Shown here: positions 31,952 through 41,098 of the stretch, one piece after another
Numbering within the stretch: position 1 is the stretch's first letter
How the letters are laid out: every line of letters begins with the position of its first letter
From: Rhizorhabdus dicambivorans
Lineage (GTDB): Bacteria; Pseudomonadota; Alphaproteobacteria; Sphingomonadales; Sphingomonadaceae
NCBI RefSeq assembly: GCF_002355275.1
Contig: NZ_CP023449.1
Coordinates: 1,590,001 to 1,654,000, forward strand
Direction of reading: 5' to 3'
Length of the DNA stretch: 64,000 nt
Position numbers and translations under genes: made by a program
The notes under the pieces: generated by a model
What the model was told of the DNA's origin: nothing
The model's database searches: none
What the model saw: the letters and a program-made list of their open reading frames with translations, nothing else

Positions 31952-32947
31952 TCAGAAGATGAGCCCCAGCGACACGCGCAGATCACGCGCGGGGATCGCG
32001 TTGGGATCGGCGACCGGGCGGAAATCATTATAGGTCGCGCCCAGGCTCAGCTTTCCCCGGGTCGCGCTGGTCGAAAGGCTCAGCTTGTCGCCGTTCGAGG
32101 TGCTGATGCCGTTGGCCGCGAAGCGGCGATAGCTGGTCCGCGTCGCGGCAAGATCGCCCAGGTCGAAGCTGCTGCCGATCTGCCAGTAGGTGGGCGCGCC
32201 GCCGACGGCGTTGGCGAGCGATCCGGTCTGGCGGACAAAGCCCAGCGAATAGCCCAGCCTGATGTCTTCCCCGATCTTGCGGCTGCCGCTGAAGCGCGCG
32301 CCATAGACCTGGTTCAGCAGCCGGAAATCGCTGTTGCCCGCCTCGCGCTGGTCGATCTGATAGGTATAGCCGCTCAGGGTGCCGAAGCGGCCGGCCCAGC
32401 TCAGCTGCGCGAAGATATTCTCCCCCGGCACGCTCACCGGCAGCGGGCCGACATCGGCCGCCCACAGGCTGCTGCTCGACCAGGCATAGGCGATATCGGC
32501 GCTCAGCCCCGGCAGGGCGGTCCAGCGCAGCCGCGCCGCGTCGAAGGTCTGGGCGCCGTCGCGGTCGCCGGTGATGGCGGCGCCCGCCAGCCCCAGATGC
32601 TGGCGTCCGACGCTGATCGCGGTGCCGGGCAGGCCGCTATACTGCACCTTGATCTCGCCAAGCTGGATCGCCTCTGGACGGTGCGGGGTAGTGCCCGGTG
32701 CCGCGCCGGGCTCGATCCGGCGAAGCGTGATCGCGGCGTCGCTGGCCGCGTCGAACGACCAGGGCCCGGTGGACAGGCTGAAGCCCGGCCGCGCCCGGAA
32801 CAGCAGTGCGTCCTCGCCGTCGAGCAACCGGTCGGGCGTGCTCTGCTCATAGCGCAGTTCGGTGCCGAAACTGGGCGACAGGATGATCGGCTGCGCCGCC
32901 AACGGGGCGGGAGCGATCAGGAAAAGCGGGGCCAACAGGCGACGCAT
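31952..32947 (-). CDS. Outer-membrane beta-barrel protein, unknown role
   Basis: A 331-aa exported protein with a signal peptide (MRRLLAPLFLIAPAPLAAQP), alternating strand-like segments (FSLSTGPWSFDAAS, GTLSGYTYQIDQRE, DIRLGYSLGFVRQ) and a C-terminal LRVSLGLIF expected for BAM-dependent assembly. SVGRQHLGLAGAAI recalls porin or alginate-export-type barrels. The open frame continues upstream, but 32947 starts the signal peptide. It is divergent from argD. Confidence 0.75.
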   Translation of the reverse strand: MRRLLAPLFLIAPAPLAAQPIILSPSFGTELRYEQSTPDRLLDGEDALLFRARPGFSLSTGPWSFDAASDAAITLRRIEPGAAPGTTPHRPEAIQLGEIKVQYSGLPGTAISVGRQHLGLAGAAITGDRDGAQTFDAARLRWTALPGLSADIAYAWSSSSLWAADVGPLPVSVPGENIFAQLSWAGRFGTLSGYTYQIDQREAGNSDFRLLNQVYGARFSGSRKIGEDIRLGYSLGFVRQTGSLANAVGGAPTYWQIGSSFDLGDLAATRTSYRRFAANGISTSNGDKLSLSTSATRGKLSLGATYNDFRPVADPNAIPARDLRVSLGLIF

Positions 32948-33036
32948 CGGCGACCTACGATTGTAACGATTCTCTCGGATTTGCGGGACTTGTACCGGAT
33001 CGGGCCGGCTGCGCCCACCGCGATGCGACGAAGCGT

Positions 33037-33066
33037 TTGACGCGCATGGGTGCACATCTCTATATG
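33037..33066 (+). promoter_or_regulatory. Sigma70-type promoter before argD
   Basis: TTGACG at 33037-33042 and TATATG at 33061-33066 are separated by 18 bases, a good housekeeping-like promoter reading towards argD. A terminator-like hairpin lies directly downstream. Confidence 0.55.
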
Positions 33067-33077
33067 CCCGCTCCGAC

Positions 33078-33102
33078 AGGCGGCCGGGTGGGCCGCCTTT
33101 TT
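33078..33102 (+). terminator. Terminator-like hairpin in the argD leader (possible attenuator)
   Basis: An 8-bp stem (33078-33085 with 33091-33098) with a 5-base loop is followed by a run of Ts ending at 33102. It lies about 10 bases after the expected transcription start and 50 bases before the argD ATG at 33154. Confidence 0.6.
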
Positions 33103-33153
33103 GCGTTTTCGGAGCTTGTTCGACACCGAAGGAAGGAAAAGGGAGTTTTTGCC

Positions 33154-34344
33154 ATGACCATCACCCCGCTCATGCCCGTCTATCCGCGGTGTGGCGTGCG
33201 TCCGGTGCGAGGCGAAGGCTGCTACCTGATCGGTGAGCGCGGCGAGCGCTATCTCGACTTCGCGAGCGGCATCGCCGTCAACATCCTGGGGCACGGCCAT
33301 CCGGCCCTGGTCAAGGCGATCGCCGACCAGGCGGCGACGCTGATGCACGTCTCGAACCTCTACGGCAGCCCGCAGGGCGAGGCCTTCGCGCAGAAGCTGG
33401 TCGACAAGAGCTTCGCCGACACGGTGTTCTTCACCAATTCGGGCGCCGAGGCGGTCGAGTGCGCGATCAAGACCGCGCGGCGCTATTTCCATGTCGAGGG
33501 CAAGCCCGAGCGGACCAAGATCATCAGCTTCACCAACGCCTTCCACGGGCGGACGCTGGGCACCATCTCGGCCACCAACCAGCCGAAGATGCGCGACGGC
33601 TTCGAGCCGCTGCTGCCCGGTTTCGAAGTGGTGCCGTTCAACGATTTGGAGGCGGCGCGCGAGGCGGTCGATGCGACCACCGCCGGTTTCCTGGTCGAGC
33701 CGGTGCAGGGCGAGGGGGGCATGACCCCCGCCAGCCAGGACTTCCTGAAGGGTCTGCGCCAGATCTGCGACGAGCAGGGCCTGTTGCTGATCCTCGACGA
33801 GGTGCAGTGCGGCTATTGCCGTACCGGCCGCTTCTTCGCGCATGAGCATTATGGAATCACGCCCGACATCATGGCGGTAGCCAAGGGCATCGGCGGCGGC
33901 TTTCCGCTCGGCGCCTGCCTCGCGACCGAAGAAGCCGCCAAGGGCATGGTGTTCGGCACCCATGGCTCGACCTATGGCGGCAACCCGCTCGCCATGGCGG
34001 CGGGCGAGGCGGTGTTCGAGGTGGCGGTGAACGACGAGTTCCTCGCCAACGTCCGCGCGAAGGGCGATCGGCTGCGCCAGGCGATCGAGCAGCTCATTCC
34101 GAACCACGACAGCGTGTTCGACAGCGTCCGGGGCCTTGGCCTGATGGTCGGCATCAAGCTGAAGGACGCGGTCGAGGCGCGCGCCTTCGTTGCCCATCTG
34201 CGCGACAATCACGGGCTGCTCACCGTCGGGGCGGGCGAGAATGTCGTCCGCATCCTGCCGCCGCTGGTGATCGAGGACAGCCATATCGCCGAGTGCGTCG
34301 AGAAGCTCTCGGCCGGCGCCCGGACCTTCGAGCCAGCGTCATGA
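33154..34344 (+). CDS. argD: Acetylornithine aminotransferase
   Basis: A 396-aa class III aminotransferase. Features are [42 protein letters not shown] and the PLP lysine Lys244 in [13 protein letters not shown]. It makes N-acetylornithine in arginine synthesis. ATG 33154 has an AAGGGAG site; the longer open frame upstream contains the leader terminator. The stop overlaps the argF ATG (ATGA), and the argD-argF pair followed by hslO is typical of alphaproteobacteria. Confidence 0.95.
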   Translation: MTITPLMPVYPRCGVRPVRGEGCYLIGERGERYLDFASGIAVNILGHGHPALVKAIADQAATLMHVSNLYGSPQGEAFAQKLVDKSFADTVFFTNSGAEAVECAIKTARRYFHVEGKPERTKIISFTNAFHGRTLGTISATNQPKMRDGFEPLLPGFEVVPFNDLEAAREAVDATTAGFLVEPVQGEGGMTPASQDFLKGLRQICDEQGLLLILDEVQCGYCRTGRFFAHEHYGITPDIMAVAKGIGGGFPLGACLATEEAAKGMVFGTHGSTYGGNPLAMAAGEAVFEVAVNDEFLANVRAKGDRLRQAIEQLIPNHDSVFDSVRGLGLMVGIKLKDAVEARAFVAHLRDNHGLLTVGAGENVVRILPPLVIEDSHIAECVEKLSAGARTFEPAS

Positions 34345-35270
34345 CCCGGCATTTCATCGATCTCGCCGATATCGGCGCCGATGGCCTGCGGCTGATGCTG
34401 GAGGCCGCCCGGACCCGCAAGATCGACCGCAAGGGCTATCCGAAGGGCAAGGCCGACGACGATGCGCCGCTGGCCGGCCATGCGCTGGCGATGGTGTTCG
34501 AGAAGAACTCCACGCGGACCCGCGTCTCGTTCGACATGGCGATGCGCCAGCTGGGCGGCACGCCGATCGTGATGGACGCGGGCAGCATGCAGCTGGGCCG
34601 CGGAGAGACGATCGCCGACACCGCGCGGGTGCTCAGCCGCTATGTCGACGCGATCATGATCCGAACCGACGATCACCAGAAGATCGTCGACCTCGCCGAA
34701 TATGCCGGCGTGCCGGTGATCAACGGGCTCACCGACCAGTCGCACCCCTGCCAGATCATGGCGGACCTGCTGACCGTGCTGGAGCATAAGGGGAGGATCG
34801 AGGGCCTGACCTGGGCATGGCTGGGCGACGGCAACAATGTCCTCCACTCGATCGTCGAGGCGGGCAGCCTGCTCGGCTTTCCGGTGCGGATCGGATGCCC
34901 CGAGGGCTATGACCCCGATCCGGCGGTGATCGCGGCGGCGCGGGCGCGCGGCGGCGAGGTACTGCTGTCGCGCGATCCGGCCGAGGTGGTGGCGGGCGCC
35001 GATGTGATCGTCACCGACACGTGGATCTCGATGGGCCAGGCCCATGCCGAGACGAAGCTGGCGGCGATGCAGCCCTTCCAGGTCAACGAGGCGCTGATGG
35101 CCCGGGCGGCCTCCGACGCCGTCTTCCTCCACTGCCTCCCCGCGCATCGCGGCGAGGAGGTGGTCGACGCGGTGATGGACGGCCCGCAGTCGCTGATCTG
35201 GGACGAGGCGGAAAACCGCCTCCACGCCCAGAAGGCCGTGCTGCTATGGTGCCTGGGGAAACTTGGCTGA
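34341..35270 (+). CDS. argF: Ornithine carbamoyltransferase
   Basis: A 309-aa anabolic ornithine transcarbamylase. The carbamoyl-phosphate loop is STRTR (57-61), with [14 protein letters not shown] and [11 protein letters not shown] for ornithine and active-site binding. It catalyses ornithine plus carbamoyl phosphate to citrulline. ATG 34341 overlaps the argD stop. A block of hairpin repeats follows before hslO. Confidence 0.96.
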   Translation: MTRHFIDLADIGADGLRLMLEAARTRKIDRKGYPKGKADDDAPLAGHALAMVFEKNSTRTRVSFDMAMRQLGGTPIVMDAGSMQLGRGETIADTARVLSRYVDAIMIRTDDHQKIVDLAEYAGVPVINGLTDQSHPCQIMADLLTVLEHKGRIEGLTWAWLGDGNNVLHSIVEAGSLLGFPVRIGCPEGYDPDPAVIAAARARGGEVLLSRDPAEVVAGADVIVTDTWISMGQAHAETKLAAMQPFQVNEALMARAASDAVFLHCLPAHRGEEVVDAVMDGPQSLIWDEAENRLHAQKAVLLWCLGKLG

Positions 35271-35305
35271 GGATGACCGGCCGGCGGGCGGTCTTGAAAA
35301 AGCCG

Positions 35306-35396
35306 CTCGTCATGCTGAACTTGTTTCAGCATCCACCATCGTCCTCCCGGACGATGCTTGTAGCGGAGCGGACCCTGAAACGAGTTCAGGGTGACG
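35306..35396. repeat. Three-hairpin intergenic repeat
   Basis: The gap between argF and hslO holds three short hairpins: ATGCTGAA/TTCAGCAT around 35312-35332, CATCGTC/GACGATG around 35337-35356 and CCCTGAA/TTCAGGG around 35373-35391. The look is that of an interspersed bacterial palindromic repeat common in sphingomonad genomes. Confidence 0.6.
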
Positions 35397-35409
35397 ATGG
35401 GATAAGTTC

Positions 35410-36309
35410 GTGACCACCGATTACCAGACCCTCGATCTCGCGCTCGGCTTCACCATTCCCGATCGCCATGCGCGCGGGCGCTTCGTCCGGGTGGGGCCCG
35501 CGCTCGACACCATCCTCGGCGCGCACGGCTATCCGCCCGCGATCGAACGACTGCTGTCGGAGGCGATCGTGCTCGCGGCGCTGCTGGGCTCGACATTGAA
35601 GCATGATTCCGGCCAGCTCACTCTGCAGGCGCAGGCCGAGGGTGGTGCGGTGGAACTGATGGTCGCGGACTACAAGGCCGGCGAGATTCGCGGCTACATC
35701 CGCCACGATTCCGATCGGGTCGCGGAGATGCCGGCCGATCCGTCGCTGTTCGCGCTGTTCGGCAAGGGCTATCTGGCGATCACCTTCGATCAGGCGGTGA
35801 CGGGGGAGCGCTACCAAGGGATCGTGCCGCTGGAAGGCGGATCGCTGGGCGAGGCGGCCGAGGCCTATTTCAGCCAGTCGGAGCAGCTTCCCAGTCTCGT
35901 CCGCCTTGCCAGCCGGCGCCTGCCCGATGGCCGCCACATCGCGGGCGGCCTGCTGGTCCAGCATCTGCCCGAGGGCGAGGAGGGGCGTGACCGCATCCAC
36001 GCGCGGCTCGACCATCCCGAATGGGAGCATGTCCGCGCGCTCGCGCAGACGCTGGGGGCCGAGGAATTGACCGACGCCGACCTGCCGCTGGAGACGATCC
36101 TCTGGCGGCTGTTCAACGAGGATGAGGTTCGCACATTTCCCGGGATCGGGCTGGCGCGGGGCTGCCGCTGCGATCCCACGCATATCCGCTCGGTCATCAC
36201 CCGCTTCCCGCCCGAGGAGCGTGCCCAGATGGCCGACGAGCAGGGCGAGATCCACGTCGATTGCGAATTCTGCGCCAACCGCTTCTCGCTGGCGCTCGAT
36301 TCGATCTGA
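35410..36309 (+). CDS. hslO: Hsp33 redox-regulated chaperone
   Basis: A 299-aa Hsp33. The C-terminal zinc switch has cysteines 252 and 254 (GCRCD) and 285 and 288 (CEFC), the C-x-C plus C-x-x-C set that releases zinc on oxidation. The fold domain includes GGSLGEAAEAYFSQSEQLPS. It acts as a holdase in oxidative stress. The start is GTG 35410 with a weak GGGATAAG site; no ATG is near. Confidence 0.95.
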   Translation: MTTDYQTLDLALGFTIPDRHARGRFVRVGPALDTILGAHGYPPAIERLLSEAIVLAALLGSTLKHDSGQLTLQAQAEGGAVELMVADYKAGEIRGYIRHDSDRVAEMPADPSLFALFGKGYLAITFDQAVTGERYQGIVPLEGGSLGEAAEAYFSQSEQLPSLVRLASRRLPDGRHIAGGLLVQHLPEGEEGRDRIHARLDHPEWEHVRALAQTLGAEELTDADLPLETILWRLFNEDEVRTFPGIGLARGCRCDPTHIRSVITRFPPEERAQMADEQGEIHVDCEFCANRFSLALDSI

Positions 36310-36474
36310 ACGTCGCAACGATTTCCACGCGCATTCCGTAACTGTCGTAAGAAAAGCTCAGCTTTCTTCAGTTAAGCATATTGTCGGTCTTGCGGTATCG
36401 ACCGTTGGTCGAAGTTGCGTACCCTGGCCGTCGCGATTGGGGAATCGGGGCGGCCTGACGGTGTGAGGGCGAAG

Positions 36475-36951
36475 ATGGCGACGTGGTTGCGTGGTGGAAT
36501 GGCGGTTCTGGTGGTGCTGGCGGTTCGCGCGGCGGCCGCACCTGCGCCTGCGCCTGCGCCTGTGCCCGGTTCCGCCCCGGCGCCCGGTGCCGCACCCGTC
36601 GCCGCCATGTCGCTCGCCGCGCTTGGTCAGATGGAAAGCGGGCTGTGGCAGCTCGACGTGCAGGGCAGGGCGCCCCGCCAGATTTGCATTTCCGATCCGG
36701 TCGCGCTGGTCCAGATCGAGCATGACCAGGCCGGTTGCTCGCGCTTCGTGATCGCCAACGATCCGAAGAGTGCCACGGTGCATTACAGCTGCCAGCGCGC
36801 CGGCTGGGGCCGCACCACCGTGCGCGTCGAGACCCCGCGCGCGGCGGTAATCCAGACCCAGGGCATCGCGCGCAACGCGCCGTTCGACTATGTCGTCCAG
36901 GCCCGCCGCGTCGGCTCCTGCACCGCGCAGGCCGCCGCCAAGCAGCGCTAG
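36475..36951 (+). CDS. Exported protein, DUF3617-like
   Basis: A 158-aa protein with a signal peptide (LRGGMAVLVVLAVRAAAAP) and a proline/alanine-rich linker of APAPAP type (residues 20-45). The mature part (MESGLWQLDVQG, ICISDPVALVQIEHD, then CSRFVIANDPKSATVHYSC) resembles DUF3617 proteins with conserved cysteines. ATG 36475 is chosen; the frame is open further 5' without signal character. Function unknown. It is followed by a structured region ending in a strong terminator. Confidence 0.65.
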   Translation: MATWLRGGMAVLVVLAVRAAAAPAPAPAPVPGSAPAPGAAPVAAMSLAALGQMESGLWQLDVQGRAPRQICISDPVALVQIEHDQAGCSRFVIANDPKSATVHYSCQRAGWGRTTVRVETPRAAVIQTQGIARNAPFDYVVQARRVGSCTAQAAAKQR

Positions 36952-36969
36952 GAATCATCTGCGAGGATG

Positions 36970-37142
36970 ACGGCATTCGACCAAAGTCGAATCGCCCACG
37001 CCCGCATGGAGGCGGGATGGTTAATCCTTTGTTTAGGGGTGCCCTGGTAAAGGGAGGATGTGCCTTCCCCTTTTGGGCACACTTTCCTCCCTTAGCAGGC
37101 TTAACGGCCTCACTGGGCCGCCCTCGGGCGGCCCATTTTTTT
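36970..37142 (+). ncRNA. Candidate structured RNA ending in an intrinsic terminator
   Basis: This gene-free stretch contains a 6-bp hairpin (TTCGAC/GTCGAA near 36976-36991), a long hairpin with 9-bp and 6-bp stem sections (37050-37058 with 37085-37093, and 37059-37064 with 37076-37081) and the terminator at 37114-37142. It could be a small RNA or the structured 3' end of the upstream mRNA. No promoter is certain. Confidence 0.35.
37114..37142 (+). terminator. Strong intrinsic terminator
   Basis: A perfect 10-bp stem (37114-37123 with 37126-37135; the tip must open for a real loop) is followed by seven Ts. The T run runs into the stop codon of the convergent protease gene at 37141. Confidence 0.9.
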
Positions 37143-37920
37143 ATCCCGCGGTCTTGAGTTCGACGACGCCGCCGTCTTCCTTCAGGAAGGGCGGGTCGGG
37201 GATCGCGGCGCGGCCCTCGTTGAGCAGCGTCGACCAGCGGTCGGAAAGGTTGCGCATATAGGGGTCCTGCGGCTCGATCCGCTTCTTGATGATCGGCAGC
37301 TTGGGATCGTTGCGGAACACCATCACGTCGAAGGGCAGGCCGACCGACTTGTCGGACCGGATCGTCGAATCGAACGAGAGCAGCGCTACCTTCACCGCCT
37401 CGTCGATCGTGCTGTCATGGGTCATCGCGCGGTCGAGGATCGGCTTGCCGTATTGGCAGGCGCCGATCTGGAAATAGGGGCTGTCAGGCTGGCATTCGAT
37501 GAAGTTGCCCGCGTCGTAAATCAGGAACAGCTTGAGCGGCCCTCCGCCGATCCGTCCGCCGAGCAGCAGCGATATGCCCGAGGCCACCCCGGCATTGTAG
37601 AGCGCGGGCTTGAGCTGTGCCGCCGCCGCCATCACCGCCTCGCCGACGAGCTGAGCCGCCTGGAACATGCTTGGCATATGCTCGATCTTGCGGGGGCCTT
37701 CGTCCGGGTTGCGCGAGGGCAGGCCCTCGTTGAGCATGCCGAGCACCAGCTGGGTTACCGACAGGTTGCCCGCACTCGCCGCGACGACCAGACTGTCCTT
37801 GGTGTCGGCCAGCACATGGAGCTTGCGATAGGTGGAGATGTTGTCGATCCCGGCGTTGGTGCGGGTGTCGGCAACCATGATCAGCCCCTGTCGAAGCATG
37901 ATCCCGACGCAGTAGGTCAT
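37141..37920 (-). CDS. Anbu-type proteasome-like peptidase
   Basis: A 259-aa proteasome-fold N-terminal-nucleophile hydrolase of the Anbu (bacterial proteasome homologue) group. It begins MTYCVGIMLRQGL and has VADTRTNAGIDNISTYRKL; the nucleophile, exposed after processing, lies in the conserved N-terminal part. Anbu is often clustered with alpha-E, transglutaminase-like and ATP-grasp genes; none is present here. It is divergent from the M20 peptidase gene. Confidence 0.85.
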   Translation of the reverse strand: MTYCVGIMLRQGLIMVADTRTNAGIDNISTYRKLHVLADTKDSLVVAASAGNLSVTQLVLGMLNEGLPSRNPDEGPRKIEHMPSMFQAAQLVGEAVMAAAAQLKPALYNAGVASGISLLLGGRIGGGPLKLFLIYDAGNFIECQPDSPYFQIGACQYGKPILDRAMTHDSTIDEAVKVALLSFDSTIRSDKSVGLPFDVMVFRNDPKLPIIKKRIEPQDPYMRNLSDRWSTLLNEGRAAIPDPPFLKEDGGVVELKTAG

Positions 37921-38046
37921 TGCAGTGCCCCCTCCTGACTACGATCCCCCGATCCGGTTCACTATGCATATAGGATGGAACGGGAATATAGGAGCGTCTT
38001 TTTAGGATGCGGCGACGGCGCGAGGGAGGGCCGGTCAGGGAGTACG

Positions 38047-39576
38047 ATGACCAGATACCGTGCCATCATCACCGCGATCGGCTGTCTCCTGATCGCGCCT
38101 TTCGCCGCCGGGACGGCCAAGCCGCCGTCCGTCGCGCAATGGCGCGCCGCGCATGAGGCCGAGCTCGTCGGCCGGCTCGACAGTCTCGTGCGTATTCCCA
38201 GCATAGCCGCCGATCCGAAGGCGGTCGCCACCGCCGCCGATGCGCTGACCGCCGAACTTGCCGCCCGGGGCTTCGCGGCTCGGATGCTGGTGGCATCCTC
38301 AGGCGGGGCGCCCGTGGCGCTCGGCAGCCTCGACACGCCGGGCGCGAAGCGGACGGTTGTGTTCTACGCCCATTATGACGGGCAACCAGTGGACAGGGCG
38401 GAGTGGACGTCCGATCCCTTCGTGCCGGTAATGCGCCGCATGGCCAATGGCCAGCCGCAGGATGTCGACTGGAAGACTATCGCGACGCCCTTCGATCCAG
38501 AATGGCGGCTTCATGGGCGGGGCGTCGCCGACGACAAGGTCTCGATCGTCGCCTTCCTGGCCGCGTTCGATGCGCTCAAGGCGGCGGGACGCAAGCCGAG
38601 CGTGAACATCCGCGTCTTCTGGGAAGGCGAGGAGGAGGAAGGATCGCCGCACCTCGCCACGCTGCTCGGCGAACAGGCCGATCTCCTCAAGGCCGATCTG
38701 TGGCTGATCGGCGACGGACCGGTGCACCAGTCGCGCACGCCCACCCTCTATTTCGGGGTGCGCGGCGTCCTGGGCTTCGACGCGACGATCTACGGCCCGA
38801 TCCGCCCGCTGCACGACGGCCATTACGGCAACTGGGCGCCCAATCCGGCGGCCCTGGCGGCGCGGCTGATCGCGGACATGCGCGACGAGGACGGGACGAT
38901 CCTGATTCCCGGGGTGGGCGATGCCGTCCGCGTGCCGACCACGACCGAGCTGGCCGCCATCCAGGCGCTGCCACGGGTGGAGGACGGGCTGATCGAGCAG
39001 CTGGAGCTGGGTCGCAGCGAGACCGGCGAGGGATTGGTGCTGAGCGTTCAGCGGCCGGCGCTCAATATCCGGGGGATCCGAGCCGGGGCGGTGGGCGCCG
39101 ATGCCGCCAACGCGATTCCGGCCGAGGCGCGCTTCTCGGCCGATTTCCGGCTGGTGCCCGACCAGACCGTGGATGGGATCAAGGCGGCGGTCGAATCCTT
39201 CCTCGATCGGAAGGGCTGGAAGGTGGTGCGCGAGACCCCCGACCGCGAGACGCGGCTGGCCTATCCCCGGATCATAAGGCTCGACTGGTCGCCCGGCTAT
39301 GCGGCGCTCCGCACCGACATGGGCCTGCCCGCCGCCCAGGCGGTGATCGCGGCGGCGAAGCAGGCGGCTGGCGAACGGCCGCTGGCGCTGGTTCCGATGA
39401 TGGGCGGCAGCGTGCCGCTCACCATCTTCGATGCCGCGCTGAAGACCCCGCTGGTCGGCCTGCCCATCGTGAATCACGACAACAACCAGCACGCCGCGAA
39501 CGAGAATCTGCGGCTCGGCAATCTCTGGGACGGGATCGATCTCTATGCGGCGATGATCGGCGGGCTCGACTGGTAG
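38047..39576 (+). CDS. Exported M20-family metallopeptidase
   Basis: A 509-aa M20 dipeptidase/carboxypeptidase with a signal peptide (IITAIGCLLIAPFAAGTAK). The metal-binding regions are FYAHYDGQPVD, LHGRGVADDK, FWEGEEEEGSPH and a late GGSVPL with NHDNNQHAANENL, giving the expected His, Asp, Glu-Glu and final His ligands. It probably hydrolyses peptides in the periplasm. ATG 38047 is chosen over the open frame from 37975 because it begins the signal sequence. Confidence 0.92.
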   Translation: MTRYRAIITAIGCLLIAPFAAGTAKPPSVAQWRAAHEAELVGRLDSLVRIPSIAADPKAVATAADALTAELAARGFAARMLVASSGGAPVALGSLDTPGAKRTVVFYAHYDGQPVDRAEWTSDPFVPVMRRMANGQPQDVDWKTIATPFDPEWRLHGRGVADDKVSIVAFLAAFDALKAAGRKPSVNIRVFWEGEEEEGSPHLATLLGEQADLLKADLWLIGDGPVHQSRTPTLYFGVRGVLGFDATIYGPIRPLHDGHYGNWAPNPAALAARLIADMRDEDGTILIPGVGDAVRVPTTTELAAIQALPRVEDGLIEQLELGRSETGEGLVLSVQRPALNIRGIRAGAVGADAANAIPAEARFSADFRLVPDQTVDGIKAAVESFLDRKGWKVVRETPDRETRLAYPRIIRLDWSPGYAALRTDMGLPAAQAVIAAAKQAAGERPLALVPMMGGSVPLTIFDAALKTPLVGLPIVNHDNNQHAANENLRLGNLWDGIDLYAAMIGGLDW

Positions 39577-39609
39577 ACCGCCGCCGCGATTTCGCCTAAA
39601 CGCCGGCCC

Positions 39610-40302
39610 ATGTCGGACAATCTGGACAAACAGGGCCGCCGCGCGATCGTGCTGTTGTCGGGCGGGCTGGATTCGATGGTGTCGGGCGGAATCGCGCGCG
39701 AGCAGGGCTTCGCGCTGGCCGCGCTCACCATCGACTACAACCAGCGCCATCGGGTCGAGCTGGAGGCGGCGAAGCGCGTGGCCGCCGCGCTGGAGGTGGA
39801 CCGCCACGTCACCATGCCGCTCAACCTGCGGGCTTTCGGCGGCTCATCGCTGACCGACGATATCGAGGTGCCCAAGAACGGCGTGATGCCCGGCATCCCG
39901 TCCACCTATGTCCCGGCCCGCAACACCATCTTCCTGTCGCTGGCGCTGGGCTTCGCCGAGGCGACCGGCGCGCGCGACATCTTCCTGGGCGTCAACGCGC
40001 TGGACTATTCGGGCTATCCCGATTGCCGGCCCGAATTCATCGCCGCCTTCCAGCATCTTGCGGACCTCGCCACCCGCATGGGCGTGGAGGGGCAGGGCTT
40101 CACCATCCACGCGCCGCTCCAGCACATGACCAAGGCCGATATCGCGCGGGAGGCGGCGCGGCTTGGGCTCGATGCCGGAATGAGCTGGTCCTGCTATGAT
40201 CCGACACCCGAGGGGCGGCATTGCGGGCTGTGCGACAGCTGCCGGCTGCGCGCCAAGGGCTTCGCCGAGGCCGGACTCCCCGATCCGACGGTCTACGCCT
40301 GA
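39610..40302 (+). CDS. queC: 7-cyano-7-deazaguanine synthase
   Basis: A 230-aa ATP-dependent enzyme making preQ0 from 7-carboxy-7-deazaguanine. The PP-loop is SGGLDS (17-22), and the zinc site lies in CYDP and [11 protein letters not shown] near the C-terminus. The stop overlaps the ATG of queE (TGATG). Other queuosine genes are not in the window. Confidence 0.96.
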   Translation: MSDNLDKQGRRAIVLLSGGLDSMVSGGIAREQGFALAALTIDYNQRHRVELEAAKRVAAALEVDRHVTMPLNLRAFGGSSLTDDIEVPKNGVMPGIPSTYVPARNTIFLSLALGFAEATGARDIFLGVNALDYSGYPDCRPEFIAAFQHLADLATRMGVEGQGFTIHAPLQHMTKADIAREAARLGLDAGMSWSCYDPTPEGRHCGLCDSCRLRAKGFAEAGLPDPTVYA

Positions 40303-40934
40303 TGGCGAGCTATGCGGTCAAGGAGATGTTCCTGACCCTGCAGGGGGAAGGGGTGCAGGTCGGCCGCCGCGCGGTCTTCCTGCGCTTCGCGGGCTGCAAC
40401 CTGTGGACGGGGCGCGAGGAGGATCGCGCGACGGCGGTCTGCACCTTCTGCGATACCGATTTCGTGGGGCTCGATGGCGATCATGGCGGGCGCTATCCCG
40501 ATGCCGACGCGCTGGCTGACAGGGCGGCGGCGCTGTGGGGCGATTTCCCCGAACCCTTTGTCGTGATGACGGGGGGCGAGCCGCTGCTCCAGATCGATGC
40601 GGCGCTGGTCGCGGCGCTGAAGGCGCGCGGGTTCGAGATGGCGGTGGAGACCAACGGCACCCAGCCCGCGCCCGACGGGATCGACTGGATCTGCGTCAGC
40701 CCCAAACAGGGCAGCGACGTGGTCCTGCGCCGGGGCAATGAACTGAAGCTGGTCTGGCCCCAGCCGGGTCTGGACCCCGACGAACTGGCCGGGTGGGATT
40801 TCGACCATTTCCTGCTCCAGCCGATGGACGGCCCGAACCTGTCGAGCGCGCGCGAGGCGGCGATCCGGTTCGTGCTGGAGCATCCCCGGTGGCGGCTGTC
40901 GACGCAGACGCATAAGGTGGTGGGGATACGATAG
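40302..40934 (+). CDS. queE: 7-carboxy-7-deazaguanine synthase
   Basis: A 210-aa radical-SAM enzyme converting carboxytetrahydropterin to 7-carboxy-7-deazaguanine. The cluster cysteines are in FAGCNLW and, after a family-typical 14-residue insertion, CTFCDTDF. TGGEPLLQ and VETNGTQ are SAM and substrate motifs. It is coupled to queC. A palindromic repeat block follows. Confidence 0.95.
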   Translation: MASYAVKEMFLTLQGEGVQVGRRAVFLRFAGCNLWTGREEDRATAVCTFCDTDFVGLDGDHGGRYPDADALADRAAALWGDFPEPFVVMTGGEPLLQIDAALVAALKARGFEMAVETNGTQPAPDGIDWICVSPKQGSDVVLRRGNELKLVWPQPGLDPDELAGWDFDHFLLQPMDGPNLSSAREAAIRFVLEHPRWRLSTQTHKVVGIR

Positions 40935-40946
40935 CCTCCCCACGTC

Positions 40947-41019
40947 ATGCCAGCCCTTCGGCTGCCTGCAAGGCAGGCGCTCAGGATAAACTTCAGCCTG
41001 AAAGGCTGAAGGCTGGCAT
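40947..41019. repeat. Palindromic intergenic repeat with internal hairpins
   Basis: Outer arms ATGCCAGCCCTT (40947-40958) and AAGGCTGGCAT (41009-41019) are complementary with one bulge. Internal hairpins CTGCCT/AGGCAG and CTTCAGCC/GGCTGAAG fill the centre. A further hairpin with T-rich tail follows near 41070-41100 and may end the queCE transcript. Confidence 0.6.
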
Positions 41020-41098
41020 CCATGTCGGTAGCCTTGTCAGGTGTCATCTCTCGTGAAGAGAGAGATGGCCCCCCTCGCTGGGGTGACCTTTTCTCTTT

